DNA from: Hevea brasiliensis
Taxonomy: Eukaryota > Streptophyta > Magnoliopsida > Malpighiales > Euphorbiaceae
NCBI RefSeq assembly: GCF_030052815.1
Contig: NC_079503.1
Coordinates: forward strand, 43,566,735-43,630,734
DNA length: 64,000 nt
Reading direction: 5' to 3'
Positions within the stretch are counted from its first letter, which is position 1. The number at the start of each line of letters is the position of its first letter. Below are positions 35,046 through 46,483 of the stretch, one piece after another. The position numbers were made by a program, and so were the translations under genes. The notes beneath the pieces were generated by a model. It saw only the letters and a list, made by a program, of their open reading frames with translations, was not told the origin of the DNA and did not search any database.

Positions 35046-35158
35046 GACTCCTCGGGTACAAAATGCGCGAAATGAAGAGTTCTAATGGCTCTTTAATGCA
35101 CCCCTCGCATTAAACCCGTTCATAAAGGCAAAACCCTTCATCTCCGCCCCTCCTAGGC

Positions 35159-35166
35159 TATAAAAA
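35159..35166 (+). promoter_or_regulatory. TATA-like box upstream of the Athila B extra ORF
   Basis: CCTAGGCTATAAAAACC with a CT-rich leader lies 68 bases before ATG 35227. Athila A keeps the same layout. The order ACACGGG modules, GACTCCT box, TATA box is shared with the LTR promoter. Confidence 0.55.
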
Positions 35167-35226
35167 CCCCTCAAATCTCTTCTCCCCTCACCAAACCCTA
35201 CTCTTCTCCTTCCCAAAAACTCATCA

Positions 35227-36556
35227 ATGGCTCCTACAAAGAGATCTGCTTAAAGAATGGGCTATTCCTCAAGGCATAGAAGGGAATCCTCACCTTCTCC
35301 CCCTCAGCTGACACCCCAACGCCCAAGAACAAGGGCAGCCTCTCCTTAATCCTCTCAACCAGCCCATCCTCCACTGTGACCCCAACCACAAGCCGCTCCT
35401 CGACCAGAAATCTCCATTCCATGGGGATTCCGTGATGATGCCCACAAGCCAATGTGCACCCTGCTTCACACTCGAAAAATAAGCTCCATAAAATAAATGG
35501 ATTTCGCGCTGCTGGAGCAAATCGAGCTGCAGGATGAGATCAACAGGCTACTCGATAGCATCAGGTGGACAAGGCTCACCCAACTCCAGTTCCCAGCATA
35601 TCGAGACACCACATTAGAGTTTTTGGCAGTTTCAAGGCCACCTTATGGCCTACTGATAAGGAAAACAGAGGCAGAATTGAATTCACCTCCTTGGTATCGA
35701 CCGGGTGATGAACATAGATGAGTTTAATGCCATCTTCGGCTTTAACAGTGTTAGCCACCAAGAGATCCCTAGGAATCGCATGATCTACAACAACATCAAC
35801 TTTTGGAGTTCCATTGCTCAGAACACAGAGCCGTATAACTCTAGCAAGTCCAAATCGATGGGCATCATAAGTCCAGCTCTGTGCTACATGCATCGGTTTG
35901 CAATCCACACCATCATGGGCCGTGGTGACAGCCTTGGCGTGGTAAACGCCAATGAGCTATTCTTCTTATGGTGTATGTTCACTGGGCTATGCTGCAGCAC
36001 TTGCTTCTTTTTGTGCAACCACCTCCGCTGCCTCTGTCATCAGCCTACCGAGCACATCATGCTTGGAGGCCTTGTCACAACCATCGCCCTCCACTTTGGA
36101 TTCATTCTAGGACATCACAGGCTGTGCTCTGTCAGTGGAGCATCAAGAATAGATCAAACCATCTGCATATCCATGGGGATATGTAAGAAGGTGGGCAACA
36201 CCTGCTACCTGCTGGATGCTGAAGGGAATGCCATCCCTCGGAGAGACGAAGCACAAGAAGGACCTGGTGAGACTTCGCAGCCATAGGCGAAAACTCAAGA
36301 ACCCATGTTTCATGAGTCCCCCGCTTGAGTGCCTCCATACACACCACCATCCATAAACCCGGTACTCATATACCTACAGCGCATGGATACCACAATCAAT
36401 AATAGGATGCGAGCAATCGAGGATAGCCTCTAGAAAGCCCACAATAAGTTGGACATGCTAATGGAGAGGCTCGATGAAGAGGAGCCAGCATCACCAGATC
36501 ACCAACATCACCATTATCACCATCAGAGACCTTTTAAACCTAGGATTATAGGATAG
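35227..36556 (+). pseudogene. Athila extra ORF (env-position ORF), copy B
   Basis: The ATG at 35227 opens MAPTKRSA, followed by an Arg/Ser/Pro-rich stretch with stops. From 35497 a segment reads MDFALLEQIELQDEINRLLD and TQLQFPAYRDTTLEFL. A frameshift near 35630 leads to the second open segment (35705-36286) with MMNIDEFNAIFGFNS, CYMHRFAIHTIMGRGDSLGV, NELFFLWCMFTG and HIMLGGLVTTIALHFG. The end has a probable coiled coil (LQRMDTTINNRMRAIEDSL, KLDMLMERLDEEE) and a His-rich tail. The LEFL and HTIxGRGDSxGVV patterns match the plant ATHILA ORF-1-type family. It occupies the position of an envelope gene, but I see no signal peptide or clear membrane anchor; function unknown. Confidence 0.8.
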
Positions 36557-38012
36557 GTTCTTTATTATAAAATCTTGAATATCTTAGTCTTATATTGCAA
36601 TCATAAGTCTCTTTTATTTGCTTTATGTCCAAACTTTTCAATGCTTAATAAATAATATGCTTTCTTATAATCTTTGTATGTTTTCTCTAATTTTGCATAT
36701 TATATTAACATTGAGGATAATGTTCGGTTTGAGTTTGGGGGGGGGGGGGGGGGTTACAAGTGCATTGCATGTCATTTCATGCATATCATCACATTATTTA
36801 AATTCAACTATAATATTCTTGTGTATCAAAATTCAAAAAAAATATTTAAAATTTTTGAAAATTTTGAACTTTGAATTGTGAAACTTAGAACTATAACCAA
36901 TTTCTAATAAGCTAATAATTGGACTCCATGAGATAGAGGAATGAACGTATCTGGATAGGCAAAAAGGGATTCTAACACGTTGTCTATGAAAACCCTAATC
37001 TCTTTAGTGGAACTAGACTAGTTAAACCCCTTCATAGCCATTAATCTGTCACATTAAACTTGTAAAATTAGGAAAAAAATTTTTGAAATACAAGCAAAGC
37101 TAAAAATGCCTCACTAGCTCTAGAACATGTCTCTTGGACCTATCAAGGCGAAACACCTATCTTACCCTTTAGAGGAAGCTAAATGCATAAGTAAAAAGTA
37201 TATTAAGTGTAAAAAAAAAAAAAAACGAAAATGGAGAGAGGATGTAGAACTCAAGAAAGAGTGCAAGTGTGCAATTGAAATCAAATCAAAATTTGCCTTT
37301 CTAACCCAACAAAAGCAATGAGTTTGGGGGAGAGGACAAAAGGGACATTAAAAAAAAAAAAAAAACAAAAAAAAAAAAAAAAAAAACAAACAAAAGAGAA
37401 GAAGTCCCAAGATAATTATCATGGAAGCATGCTTGGCACTATAAAAAATCAAAAGCCCCATTTCTCCATACAAAATCAGTATAATAAACTTAGTATACTT
37501 GGTATTTTATGCATACATATTATCTTCATATTTGCATTCCCTAAAAACCTTTCATTGGCAATCAAGTCATTATCCCTTTAGCCCCATTACAACCCTTTTA
37601 AAGACCTTTTGATCTTTTGAAAAGTGTATGCTACATTAGTGGAGATAGGAAATTGAGATATGCCTATGGAGTTGGAATTGAGTTACTTCATCACAATTAC
37701 TCACAAAAGAGGCAAATTTGGGGGAGTAAGTTTTTCTCAAGTTTACTCTGATAAAACAGGTTATTTATGACTTATTAATAGCCTTGTAAAGAGGAATAAT
37801 TAGTTAAAGCACCAAAAAGGAGGTGAAGTTCTAAACAGGCAGCTATTAGAACCCTTATGCCTTGAAAGAAGGTAATTAGTATAAAGGTTGGAGGAGTTCA
37901 ATTTTGTGCTTATTAAATTGTTGGTTATATTCCTAAGTATCCCCTAAAATGTGTTTTAAAACAGAGATTTGTTTTGCTTGAGGACAAGCAAAAGTTTGAG
38001 TTTGGGGGTATT
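36557..38012 (+). other. Athila B 3' non-coding region with repeated purine tracts
   Basis: About 1.45 kb without a supported gene. It holds a 17-base G run (36737-36753), A-rich tracts (37211-37224, about 37350-37386) and four copies of a (GAG/CAA)TTTGGGGG motif at about 36731, 37321, 37707 and 37997. The last, GAGTTTGGGGGTATT, directly precedes the 3' LTR and is the polypurine tract. Confidence 0.75.
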
Positions 38013-39622
38013 TGATACACTTGAATTATATAGATGTTTTTAAGCACAATTGTATACTATCTCATAGCATTTAGGTAAGTAATCTCATGCATAGTAATTG
38101 ATTTCATTAGTTTTTATAATTTCTATTATCAAGCCCTTAATTCCATATTTTCTGCATCATTTTAGGTGTTTGGGTGAAGCCCTAGAGTATTAAAGCACAA
38201 AAGGAAAGCTTGGACAAGTCAAAAGACTTAGAATTTCTGCTGATACAAAGTACACGGGCTGTGTAAGCCAAGCCACAGACCCGTGTAACCCTCTGGCAGA
38301 CGAAAGCCAGAGAGCCAATGGAGAAACAAAAGTACACGGGTCGTGTAATTGGACCGGTGTAATCTGCAGGGACCCATGTAAGTCTCTGCCAGGCACAAGC
38401 TTGAAGAACTTTTTGAGAACAAAAGTACACGGCCCGTGCAGCCAATGCAGACTCGTGTAAGTCTCTGTGCCAATGCAAGACTCCGCAATTCCACTCCAAT
38501 AAGCTACATGGCCCTGGGCCATGTAGTGACACACGGGCCGTGTACTATGCGGCAGCCAGTTTTCAAACCCGAATTCCTGCTCTTATTTACACATTTAAAT
38601 CAAACTCCTAACGCTTTTGGGACTCAAAATGACCAAACCCTAGGACAGCTATTATAAATAGAAAGAGAAAACATCCAAACGGAGGAGGATCCTTTGACAG
38701 CACTTTTAGGAGTTTTAAAGAGACTGCATTCTGCACTCTCTCCAGCCATCTTGAGGAGAAGAATATCAGTATCAAGAGGAGTTCTCCAGCTGAAGTTCCA
38801 CAAGATCAAAGCTGCAAACTCTCTTCGGTTCCTTCATTCCATCTCCTTAAATGGATTTTATTGTTTTATTTCTTCTATATGATTTATTTTTACTGTCTTT
38901 GCCTTTTTATCATGAAGTTTGCTAAACTCATGAGTGAGTAGTTTTCTTATTCTGGAATTGGGAGAGTAATGCTTGTAATCATTATTATGGATGAACACTA
39001 AGTTTTACTTATTGGATTTGAGATTTGTTCCTTGATTTAATTTCTTGTGATCTTAATGCATGCTCTGTGCTGGTACCCACTTCGTATTGATTTTAGATAT
39101 TAATTGAAGGGCTAAAAGGTGAAGATTAATATCAGAAAATCAAAATCTTGAACTTAGGAATTCTGACCTAGACATAGACTAATACCTTTATGGAATTTCA
39201 AAATTAGTCAAAGGCCTTAAAGGATTTTAATTAATTTGATCGCCACGAAAGTCGGGTTTAAGTTAATTAGAATACACCCTATGTGCCTTGAGAGAGGACT
39301 TAAGATACTTTAGGACTGATTTCCATCAAGGCAAATGATTCTCAATCCAGTAAATAGACAAGATAACGTCCATAGCAAGATTCAAGTGTGAAATCTTAAT
39401 TCTGAAATTGTTCAAAAATATATTACTTCATTTTAAATTTATCATTTTAGTGTTTAAAATAGACAACTTTCATTCCTTCATTGTTCGATAACCTAAACAG
39501 TCAAAATTACTGTGTAGATTGGTACTTACTAATCAAATTCCTTGTGGGAATGATACTTTACTCATCACTTTATTACTTGTTAGCAATCCGTGCACTTGTG
39601 GTGGTTGTAAAATCAGCAAATA
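38013..39622 (+). repeat. Athila B 3' LTR
   Basis: 1610 bases, starts TGATACACTTGAATTATATAG. TATA box at 38653-38660. ACACGGG modules are better preserved here than in the 5' LTR (for example CACACGGGCCGTGTAC near 38530). It ends CAAATA next to the target copy GTAAA. Confidence 0.95.
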
Positions 39623-39692
39623 GTAAAATGTGGAATAATTAAAAAGTTGATTATTTAATTACTTAAGCTTAAATTAGTGGAGCACTATGGAC

Positions 39693-39700
39693 TATATAAG
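39693..39700 (+). promoter_or_regulatory. TATA box of LTR X
   Basis: GGACTATATAAGAATAAG, about 640 bases from the LTR start once Athila B is removed. The reverse LTRs carry the same box at 43974-43981 and 45842-45849. Confidence 0.65.
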
Positions 39701-42348
39701 AATAAGTGACATGTGTATATCCACTAACCACTTCATCTTCAACCTTCATCTTCTCCATGCCGAATTGATATTCTTCTCGCAACCTCCATTGCCTTTCCAT
39801 GACCAAGCTCCATCTACCCATGATCAAGTAATCTTCTTCCTAAGTTCCTTCACTAATTCTTGTGTACACACCTTGGGCAGCATATTGGAGCAAAAAGAAG
39901 GAGTTTTAGTGAAGATTTAACAAGCTTCAAAAATAGGTAAGTTTCCAAACTCCTTCCTTTCTTAAGTAAAGTTTGTATGAAGGTTAAGATGAGTAGTTTG
40001 GTGAAGAAATTTGAAGGTTTTGATGAGTTATTGATGTGTACTATTTTTGGTAGCCATGGAAGTTCAAAGTGTTTAGCTTGCTTTTACATGTAATTGATGG
40101 GAAATCATGTTGATTAAGGTCATAAGATGTTTTAGCCAATGTATTTTATGTGTATGTGTGAATTGAGCAATTGAATTGGGGGTTTGAACGAAGCATTGAA
40201 GACTTTGCTAATTTGTCCAATTCGATAGCCATGATGAACTAAGAAGAGTGCTTGATTTCATGAATTTACTTGAAGAATTATGATATTAATGATTGATGGA
40301 AATGTATGGTAAATTTCTAGTGGAAATCTCATGTATTAGTTAAGGTGATTTCATGAGTAAATTATGTGGATTTTGCCTTTGTGAATTAGGATTGTATTTG
40401 GTGTATTGAGGATTGGTACAAACTACCCAAATTGACCATAATGAGATGTGATGAATGATTATGGTATGATACAAATTCAGAATTTAGGTATGGGAAGTTA
40501 AAGTATAGTAAGTTGAATGTGTAATTGAATGGTATTTGAGGAATGTGTTAAGGGCAGTATGCATTTGAGCCTATAACCCTAATTATGTGATCCTAATTGA
40601 TATGAGGCCAATTGGAGGTAAAACTAAGCATAAAATGTGCCAACTTTCATGCAAAAACATTGTTGAAATTTTGTCTAAAAACTGACCATAAAATTGACCT
40701 AATCCGGAATTGCAACTTTGCAAACCCTAAAATCTTACCATATGAACAATATTCACGAAATCGGCCATAACTCAGTGAAAATAGGTCCAAATGACCTAAA
40801 ATTTATACCGTTGGAAAGCTTGGACATAGGGCTATAATTTTGGTAGAGACCACAAAGCCTAGAAATGACCTTAAGCAAGTCAATTTGCTTGCCCAAGTTC
40901 AGTTACAAAACCTACCAGAATTGGAAATGACCTAAAAATGACCTAAGTTTGCAATATAAGTGCAATCTGTCCAACATTAGCAAAATAACCATAAATTGGT
41001 CTAGAAAACTCTAAATGACCTAAAATCAGTTCCAAAAGTTCAATAAGACACAGACCTACGCGATTGTAATTTTGACCAGGACCCAGAAATAAAAGGAAAT
41101 AGGTCAATTAGCTAGGTCAAGGCAGCATACCAAATCTGAAAAATTGCAATAAAATGTAATAAGCTTTGAAATGAAATTGACAACATATACCAACATTGAG
41201 GAATGTAAAATGTGACATATTGATGAGATTAAAACCAAGCCACCTAGTGTGTATGAAAAGTCAACATTGTAGATTGACTAGTGAAATAAATAGTAACCAA
41301 TAAAAATTTAATTGTTAGAATTTCTTATTTGAAATAATTTAAACAAGTACTGAAGCACTTTAAATTGTGTGTTTCAGTTAGAAAAGACACTGAAAAAGAG
41401 AAATAAACACTGAGTCAAGGCTAAGAGGTGACTCATAAAAGGTTTATGCATAACTAGTTTTTAATTGATTTTGTTCTGAATATTTCATATGATTAAATGA
41501 CGTTATTTTCCTTATGTATTATGTTTATTAAGTATTGGATTTAATTCAATGACTATTGAAATTGTTATAGTATGTATAAATTTAGCTTTGTAAAATGGTA
41601 TTTCAAGAATTATTGAGCAATGTTGTGGATTGAATAAATTAGTTTTGGAAAAATTGTGATAAAATATGTTTTGAATTGTGATGAGCATGAAAATTATTGG
41701 ATATTGGAATTGACATTGAATTGAATTGTGTTGTGATTTATGCTCACAAAAAGGACAAAGAGATTTATGATATTTTTTTATATCTCACTATAGATGCTTG
41801 AATAAGTTATTACCCGTCTCTCTCATTTGTTGAGAAGACAATGGAGCTAGCTTTGTTTTGTTTTAACTACCATGGTACATGCACAGACTTAGATTCTCCT
41901 CTTATTAGAGGTTAGATCTAAGTTTTTCATTGGCCCTTTCGAAAGTTTCATTATTGTGTTGTTTATTGTGCACGATGTTTCGACCTCCCCGACCATAGGG
42001 AGTTAGAATCACCCTGAAGATGGCTCTTACGGATTAGTCTTGCATAATTAGTAAGATTAAAAAAATGGTTTTGACTAGTAAAGAATTTCAATTTCAAATG
42101 AGATTTATGCATAATTGATTTTATTGGAATTAATCTTTATTTCCATAATTGCTAGAATTACTTTAAATGTCCAGTTGTGATTTGATAAATAGAATTTCTT
42201 GATCAGAGTCATTTTAACAAATGATTTATATTATTGGCAACGAATATTTTAATTTTTAGAATTTGATTAATATCCAGATTTCCAAATTCTTTGCTGTAAT
42301 TTTGCTAAGGTATATTGTACTATGTTTTTAAATTATAGTTGTGAATCA

Positions 42349-42387
42349 CTGAGTTCACCACTCAGCGATAGCTTTGTATGCTGTCAT
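42349..42387 (+). other. Hairpins 1 and 2 in LTR X
   Basis: CTGAGT (42349-42354) pairs with ACTCAG (42360-42365). GCGATAGC (42365-42372) pairs with GCTGTCAT (42380-42387), with one mismatch and two G-U pairs. Confidence 0.55.
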
Positions 42388-44641
42388 AGGTGAAAGTAAA
42401 GATAGAGCAACTGATTGAGATTTCCTGTAGCTACGCTTTGAAGACACATTCAGATTAGCTCAGGGTATATCATAGGTATACCCTTGTACTTAGGTTTTGA
42501 TGTATGCATATAATTATATGTATGTATTTTATTTGAGCAGTTGTATAAGAACTTTTGTAATATTATTTTAGGTATATAATTAAAATGTAAATTATTGTAA
42601 TATCCAAATTTCTTCCTGAGTTTTGAAATCCATGTATGGTTTTCTTTATGCTAAGTACGACTTGAAAAATTGGATTGAGTTAATTATGTTGAATGGGGAT
42701 ATGAAAATGATTTGTATTGGAGTGGTGGTTGAGTAAAAACATTGGGAGTGTTTTTCTTTGCAGGTTTTGTAACTGAAATTGGGCAAGCAAATTGACTTGC
42801 TTAAGGTCATTTCTGGGCTTTATGGTCTCTACCAAAGTTGTAGCCCTATGTTTAAGCTTTCCAAAGGTATAAATTTCAGGTCATTTGGACTTGTTTTCCC
42901 TAAGTTATGGTCGATTTCGTGAATACTGTTCATATGATCAGATTTTAGGGTTTGAAAAGTTGCAATTCCGGATTAGGTCAATTTTATGGTCACTTTCTGG
43001 ATAGAATTTCAACAATGTTTCTACATGAAAGTTGGCACATTTTATGCCCAATTTTACCTCCAATTGGCCTCATACCAATTGGGATCACATAATTAGGGTT
43101 ATAGGCTCAAATGCATACTGCCCTTAACACATTCCTCAAATACCATTCAATTACACCTTCAACTTAGTATACTTTAACATCCCATACCTAACTTCTGAAT
43201 TTGTATCATACCATAAACATTCATCACATCTCATTATAGTCAATTTGGGCAGTTTGTACTAATCCTCAATACACCAATTACAATCCTAATTCATAAAGGC
43301 AAAATCCATATAATTTACACATGAAATCACCTAACTAATACATGAATTTCCACTAGAAATTTACCATACATTTCTGTCAATCATCAATACCATAATTCAT
43401 TAAGTAAATTCATGAAATCAAGCATTCTTCTTAGTTCATCATGGTTGCCAAATTGGAAAAATTACCAAAGTCTTCAATGCTTCCTTCAAACCCCCAATTC
43501 AATTGCTAAATTCATGCATACACATAAAATACATTGGCTAAAACATCTTATGACCTTAATCAACATGATTTCCCATTAATTACATGTAAAAGCAAGCTAA
43601 ACACTTTTAACTTCCATGGCTGCCAAAAATAGTACACATCAATAACTCATCAAAACCTTTAAATTTCTTCACCAAACTACTCATCTCAACCTTCATAGAA
43701 ACTTTACTTAAGAAAGGAAGGAGTTTGGACACTTACCTATTTTTGAAGCTTGTTAAATCTTCACTAAAACTCCTTCTTTTTGCTCCCAATATGCTGCCTA
43801 AGGTGTGTACACAAGAATTAGTGAAGGAACTTAGGAAAAAGGTGACTTGATCATGGGTAGATGGAGCTTGGTCATGGAACGGCAATGGAGGTTGGGAGAA
43901 ATATATCAATTTGGCATGGAGAAGATGAAGGTTGAAAATGAAGTGGTTAGTGGATATACACATGTCCCTTATGCTTATATAATCCATAGTGCTCCACTAA
44001 CTTAAGCTTAAGTAATTAAATAATCAACTTTTTAATTATTCTTCATTTTACCCTTAATTTCTCTTAATTACTCCACACATATGATTTCAAAATTTCATGG
44101 CATTATTGAAATTTAATACCACTTACTTTTCATAGAAATTTAGGTCAAAAGTCAACTCTAGGTGTCAATTAACCTAAACGCCCCTCTTCGGGTTGTATTT
44201 CGGATTTTTCGGTAACATTGATTTAGTCCTTGTCCCGCTGATTTCTTAAAATTTAGTTTTTGTTTATACCGACTTACTAATTTTTCTTTGACATTTTTAA
44301 AGTCAATTATGCCTCAATAGATCTTTAATTAGGTCCCAAACATATTTCCTGGGGTTCTCTGCGGTCCAGGGCTGGTCAACGGTCCTCGCAGTAACTTCCC
44401 AGTGCGATCACCCATTGCTACGGTTTTTGGCTCATTTAACCTAATTGCACTTCATCTTTTTTATTTTCTCTTAATTTTTCTTGTATTTTCTTACCTTATA
44501 TTTCATCATTTTATGTCTTCTAAATATCATTTAAGTGTAATTCCAGACATCCCAGCTATTTAGACAGACACTGATCATCGGAATAGTGATTTGCACAGGG
44601 CTATGCATGTAGGGGTGTTATAATTCTATCCCCCTTAAAAG

Positions 44642-45000
44642 AAATTTCGACCTCAAAATTTTGCCTGCTGTCAGTCCTTAATCATCCGTATGTGTTGTTT
44701 TCTCATATCTCTCTCACATTTCCATGTAGCCTCATAATCTGAATGATGGTCTGTAGCACTTTAGCCAATAATATTACAGATCGATTGCTCACCTCGTGTG
44801 CTCAGTTCCTTATGAGCCTCTGTCATAAGTTAAATTTGAATTCCTTTCAATTCTAGAAGTAAGCAATTCTGTGTGCTAACGGATCCACTCTTTCTCAGAC
44901 CTCATATAATCCTATGAAGTGAGAACTTAATTTTTCTCTCTTACAATCTTCTTATCTTTGAGTCTATGTAAGACTTCTAACAATCTAATACCATGTTTAA
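44642..45000 (-). pseudogene. Integrase C-terminal remnant of X2
   Basis: In the minus-strand frame ending at about 44668 the sequence reads HHSDYEATWKCERDMRKQH and a stop, matching HHSGLDATWEREEDMRRQH of G1. Upstream, fragments resembling KLSSHFIGLYEV and a G1-like VLERVG region are still visible through frame changes and stops. The relic shows that X2 descends from a chromovirus-like element. Confidence 0.75.
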
Positions 45001-45262
45001 TTTGTGTATATAACACTAATCATCTCTTACTATTGCTCTATTTAATATTTCAATTCATGGTTCCTTATTGAATGACCATTGTGGTCATATTAGAATTTCT
45101 TATCTATCATTTGCCAGAGATTCATAACTATTATCTTATCTTGCCACTTATTTTGAATCTAGGCCTATGTGCCATTTTACACCATCTTGTTTGCTTTTGT
45201 TTAACGAATTCGATATTTGCACTTGTATACCATAAATATTTTTCCTGATTTCATTCCTTTTT
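45001..45262 (-). other. Internal non-coding sequence of X2 shared with element D
   Basis: Minus-strand sequence including TCATTCAATAAGGAA and CATGAATTGAAATATTA aligns to 59210-59270 in D. The shared block runs on to 44940 or so. No reading frame is supported. Confidence 0.6.
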
Positions 45263-46483
45263 ACCATCTTCATCATTTAAATTCATGAAATCAAACATTA
45301 ATCCATGAATTCCAAGGCTACCGAAATTGGGCATTTGCCAAGGCTCTCAAATACACTTTCCAAACTCCTAATTTCAAGTGTTCAATATACATACATGGGA
45401 GGTAATTTATCAATACATCAAATCACCTAATCAACACTAATTCCCATCATTTTAGTGTAAGAAAAACTCAAGCAAGCTCACCTCCCGTGGCTGCCGAAAA
45501 TGGGCAGATTGCAAACTCAATAATTTCTTTTAAATTTCAACACCAATCAACTCCCCTTAACCTAAATATCAAGAATACCAAAGAAAGGTAGGAAGTTTGG
45601 ACACTAATCTCTTGAGAGCTTTCCCAAAACCTCACCAAAACTCCTTTTTGCTCCCAATATGCTGTCCAAGGTGTGTACACAAGAATTAGTGAAGGAACTT
45701 AGGAAGAAAGTGACTTGATCATGGGTAGATGGAGCTTGGTCATGGAACGACAATGGAGGTTGGGAGAAGAATATCAATTCAGCATGGAGAAGATGAAGGT
45801 TGAAGATGAAGTGGTTAGTGGATATACACATGACCCTTATGCTTATATAGTCCATAGTGCTCAACTAACTTAAGCTTAAGTAATTAAATAATCAACTTTT
45901 TAATTATTCCACATTTTACACTTAATTTCTCTTAATTACTCCACACATATGATTTCAAATTTTCATCGCATTATTGAAATTTATTTTTCATGGACATTTA
46001 GGTCAAAAGTCAACTCTAGGTGTCAATTGACCAAAATGCCCCGCTTCGAATTGTATTTCGGATTTTTCGTTAACACCGATTTAGTCCTTGTCTAGTCGAT
46101 TTCTTAAATTTTCGTTTTCGTTTATATTGACTTACTAATTTTTCTTTGACATTTTCAAAGTCAATTATACCTCAATAGATCTTTAATTAGGTCCCAAACA
46201 TATTTTCCGGTGTTCCTCGTGGTTCAAGGCTAGTCAACTGTCCTCGCCGTAACTTCCCAGTGCAGTCACCCATCGCTACGGTTTCTAGCTCATTTAACCT
46301 AATTGCACTTCATCTCTTTTATTTTCTCTTATTTCTCTTGTATTTTCTTACCTTACATTTCATCATTTTATGTCTTCTTAATATCATTTAACTATAGCTC
46401 CAGACATCCCAGCTATCCGGACAGACACCGATCACCGAAACAGTGATTTGCACAGGGCTATGCATCAGGGGTAGGGTGTGACA

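Larger units (their letters stand above)
27208..39622 (+). mobile_element. Complete Athila-type Ty3/gypsy retrotransposon B
   Basis: LTRs of 1605 and 1610 bases (27208-28812, 38013-39622) begin TGACACACTTG and TGATACACTTG and end AAACA and AAATA (CA mutated to TA). The target GTAAA is duplicated at 27203-27207 and 39623-39627. Removing the element rejoins LTR X at GGGTAAAATG, which agrees with the uninterrupted reverse copy near 44050, so the insertion site is proven by alignment. Order inside: primer site, gag, protease, RT, RNase H, integrase, hairpin, inverted-repeat spacer, extra ORF, long purine-tract-bearing 3' region. Every ORF is interrupted. LTRs differ at several percent, mostly transitions. 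Confidence 0.95.
39623..42768 (+). mobile_element. LTR X, 3' segment (right of Athila B)
   Basis: Continues LTR X after Athila B (39623-39627 is the duplicated target). It carries a TATA box (39693), CCATAACT-type units at 40763 and 40987 and the hairpins at 42349-42387. The LTR breaks off at 42762-42768 in the phrase CAGGTTTT, about 240 bases before its expected end, where the reverse LTR X2 begins. Confidence 0.88.
42769..46483 (-). mobile_element. Deleted minus-strand element X2 (two truncated LTRs and a pol remnant)
   Basis: On the minus strand the 3' LTR starts at 44622 (TATAACACCCC) and is cut at 42769. A polypurine tract (TTTTAAGGGGGATAGAAT, 44625-44641) and about 0.6 kb of internal sequence precede it. 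The upstream LTR starts at 46483 (TGTCACACCC) and is cut near 45262. The 3' LTR is an inverted counterpart of LTR X with roughly 10 percent divergence by eye. TATA boxes lie at 43974-43981 and 45842-45849. Only an integrase tail is recognisable in the internal part. Confidence 0.82.

Noticed and set aside
35290..36350. Minus-strand and second-frame open stretches over the Athila B extra ORF
   Set aside because: They are shadows of the plus-strand extra ORF, which matches copy A in its own frame.
39687..39920. Similar open frames (MDYIxIxxMCISTNHFIF...) at 39687-39920, 43733-43987 and 45604-45864, suggesting a conserved small protein
   Set aside because: All three are the same part of LTRs X and X2. 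The apparent ATG lies on top of the LTR TATA box, upstream of the expected transcript start. Similarity follows from shared LTR descent.
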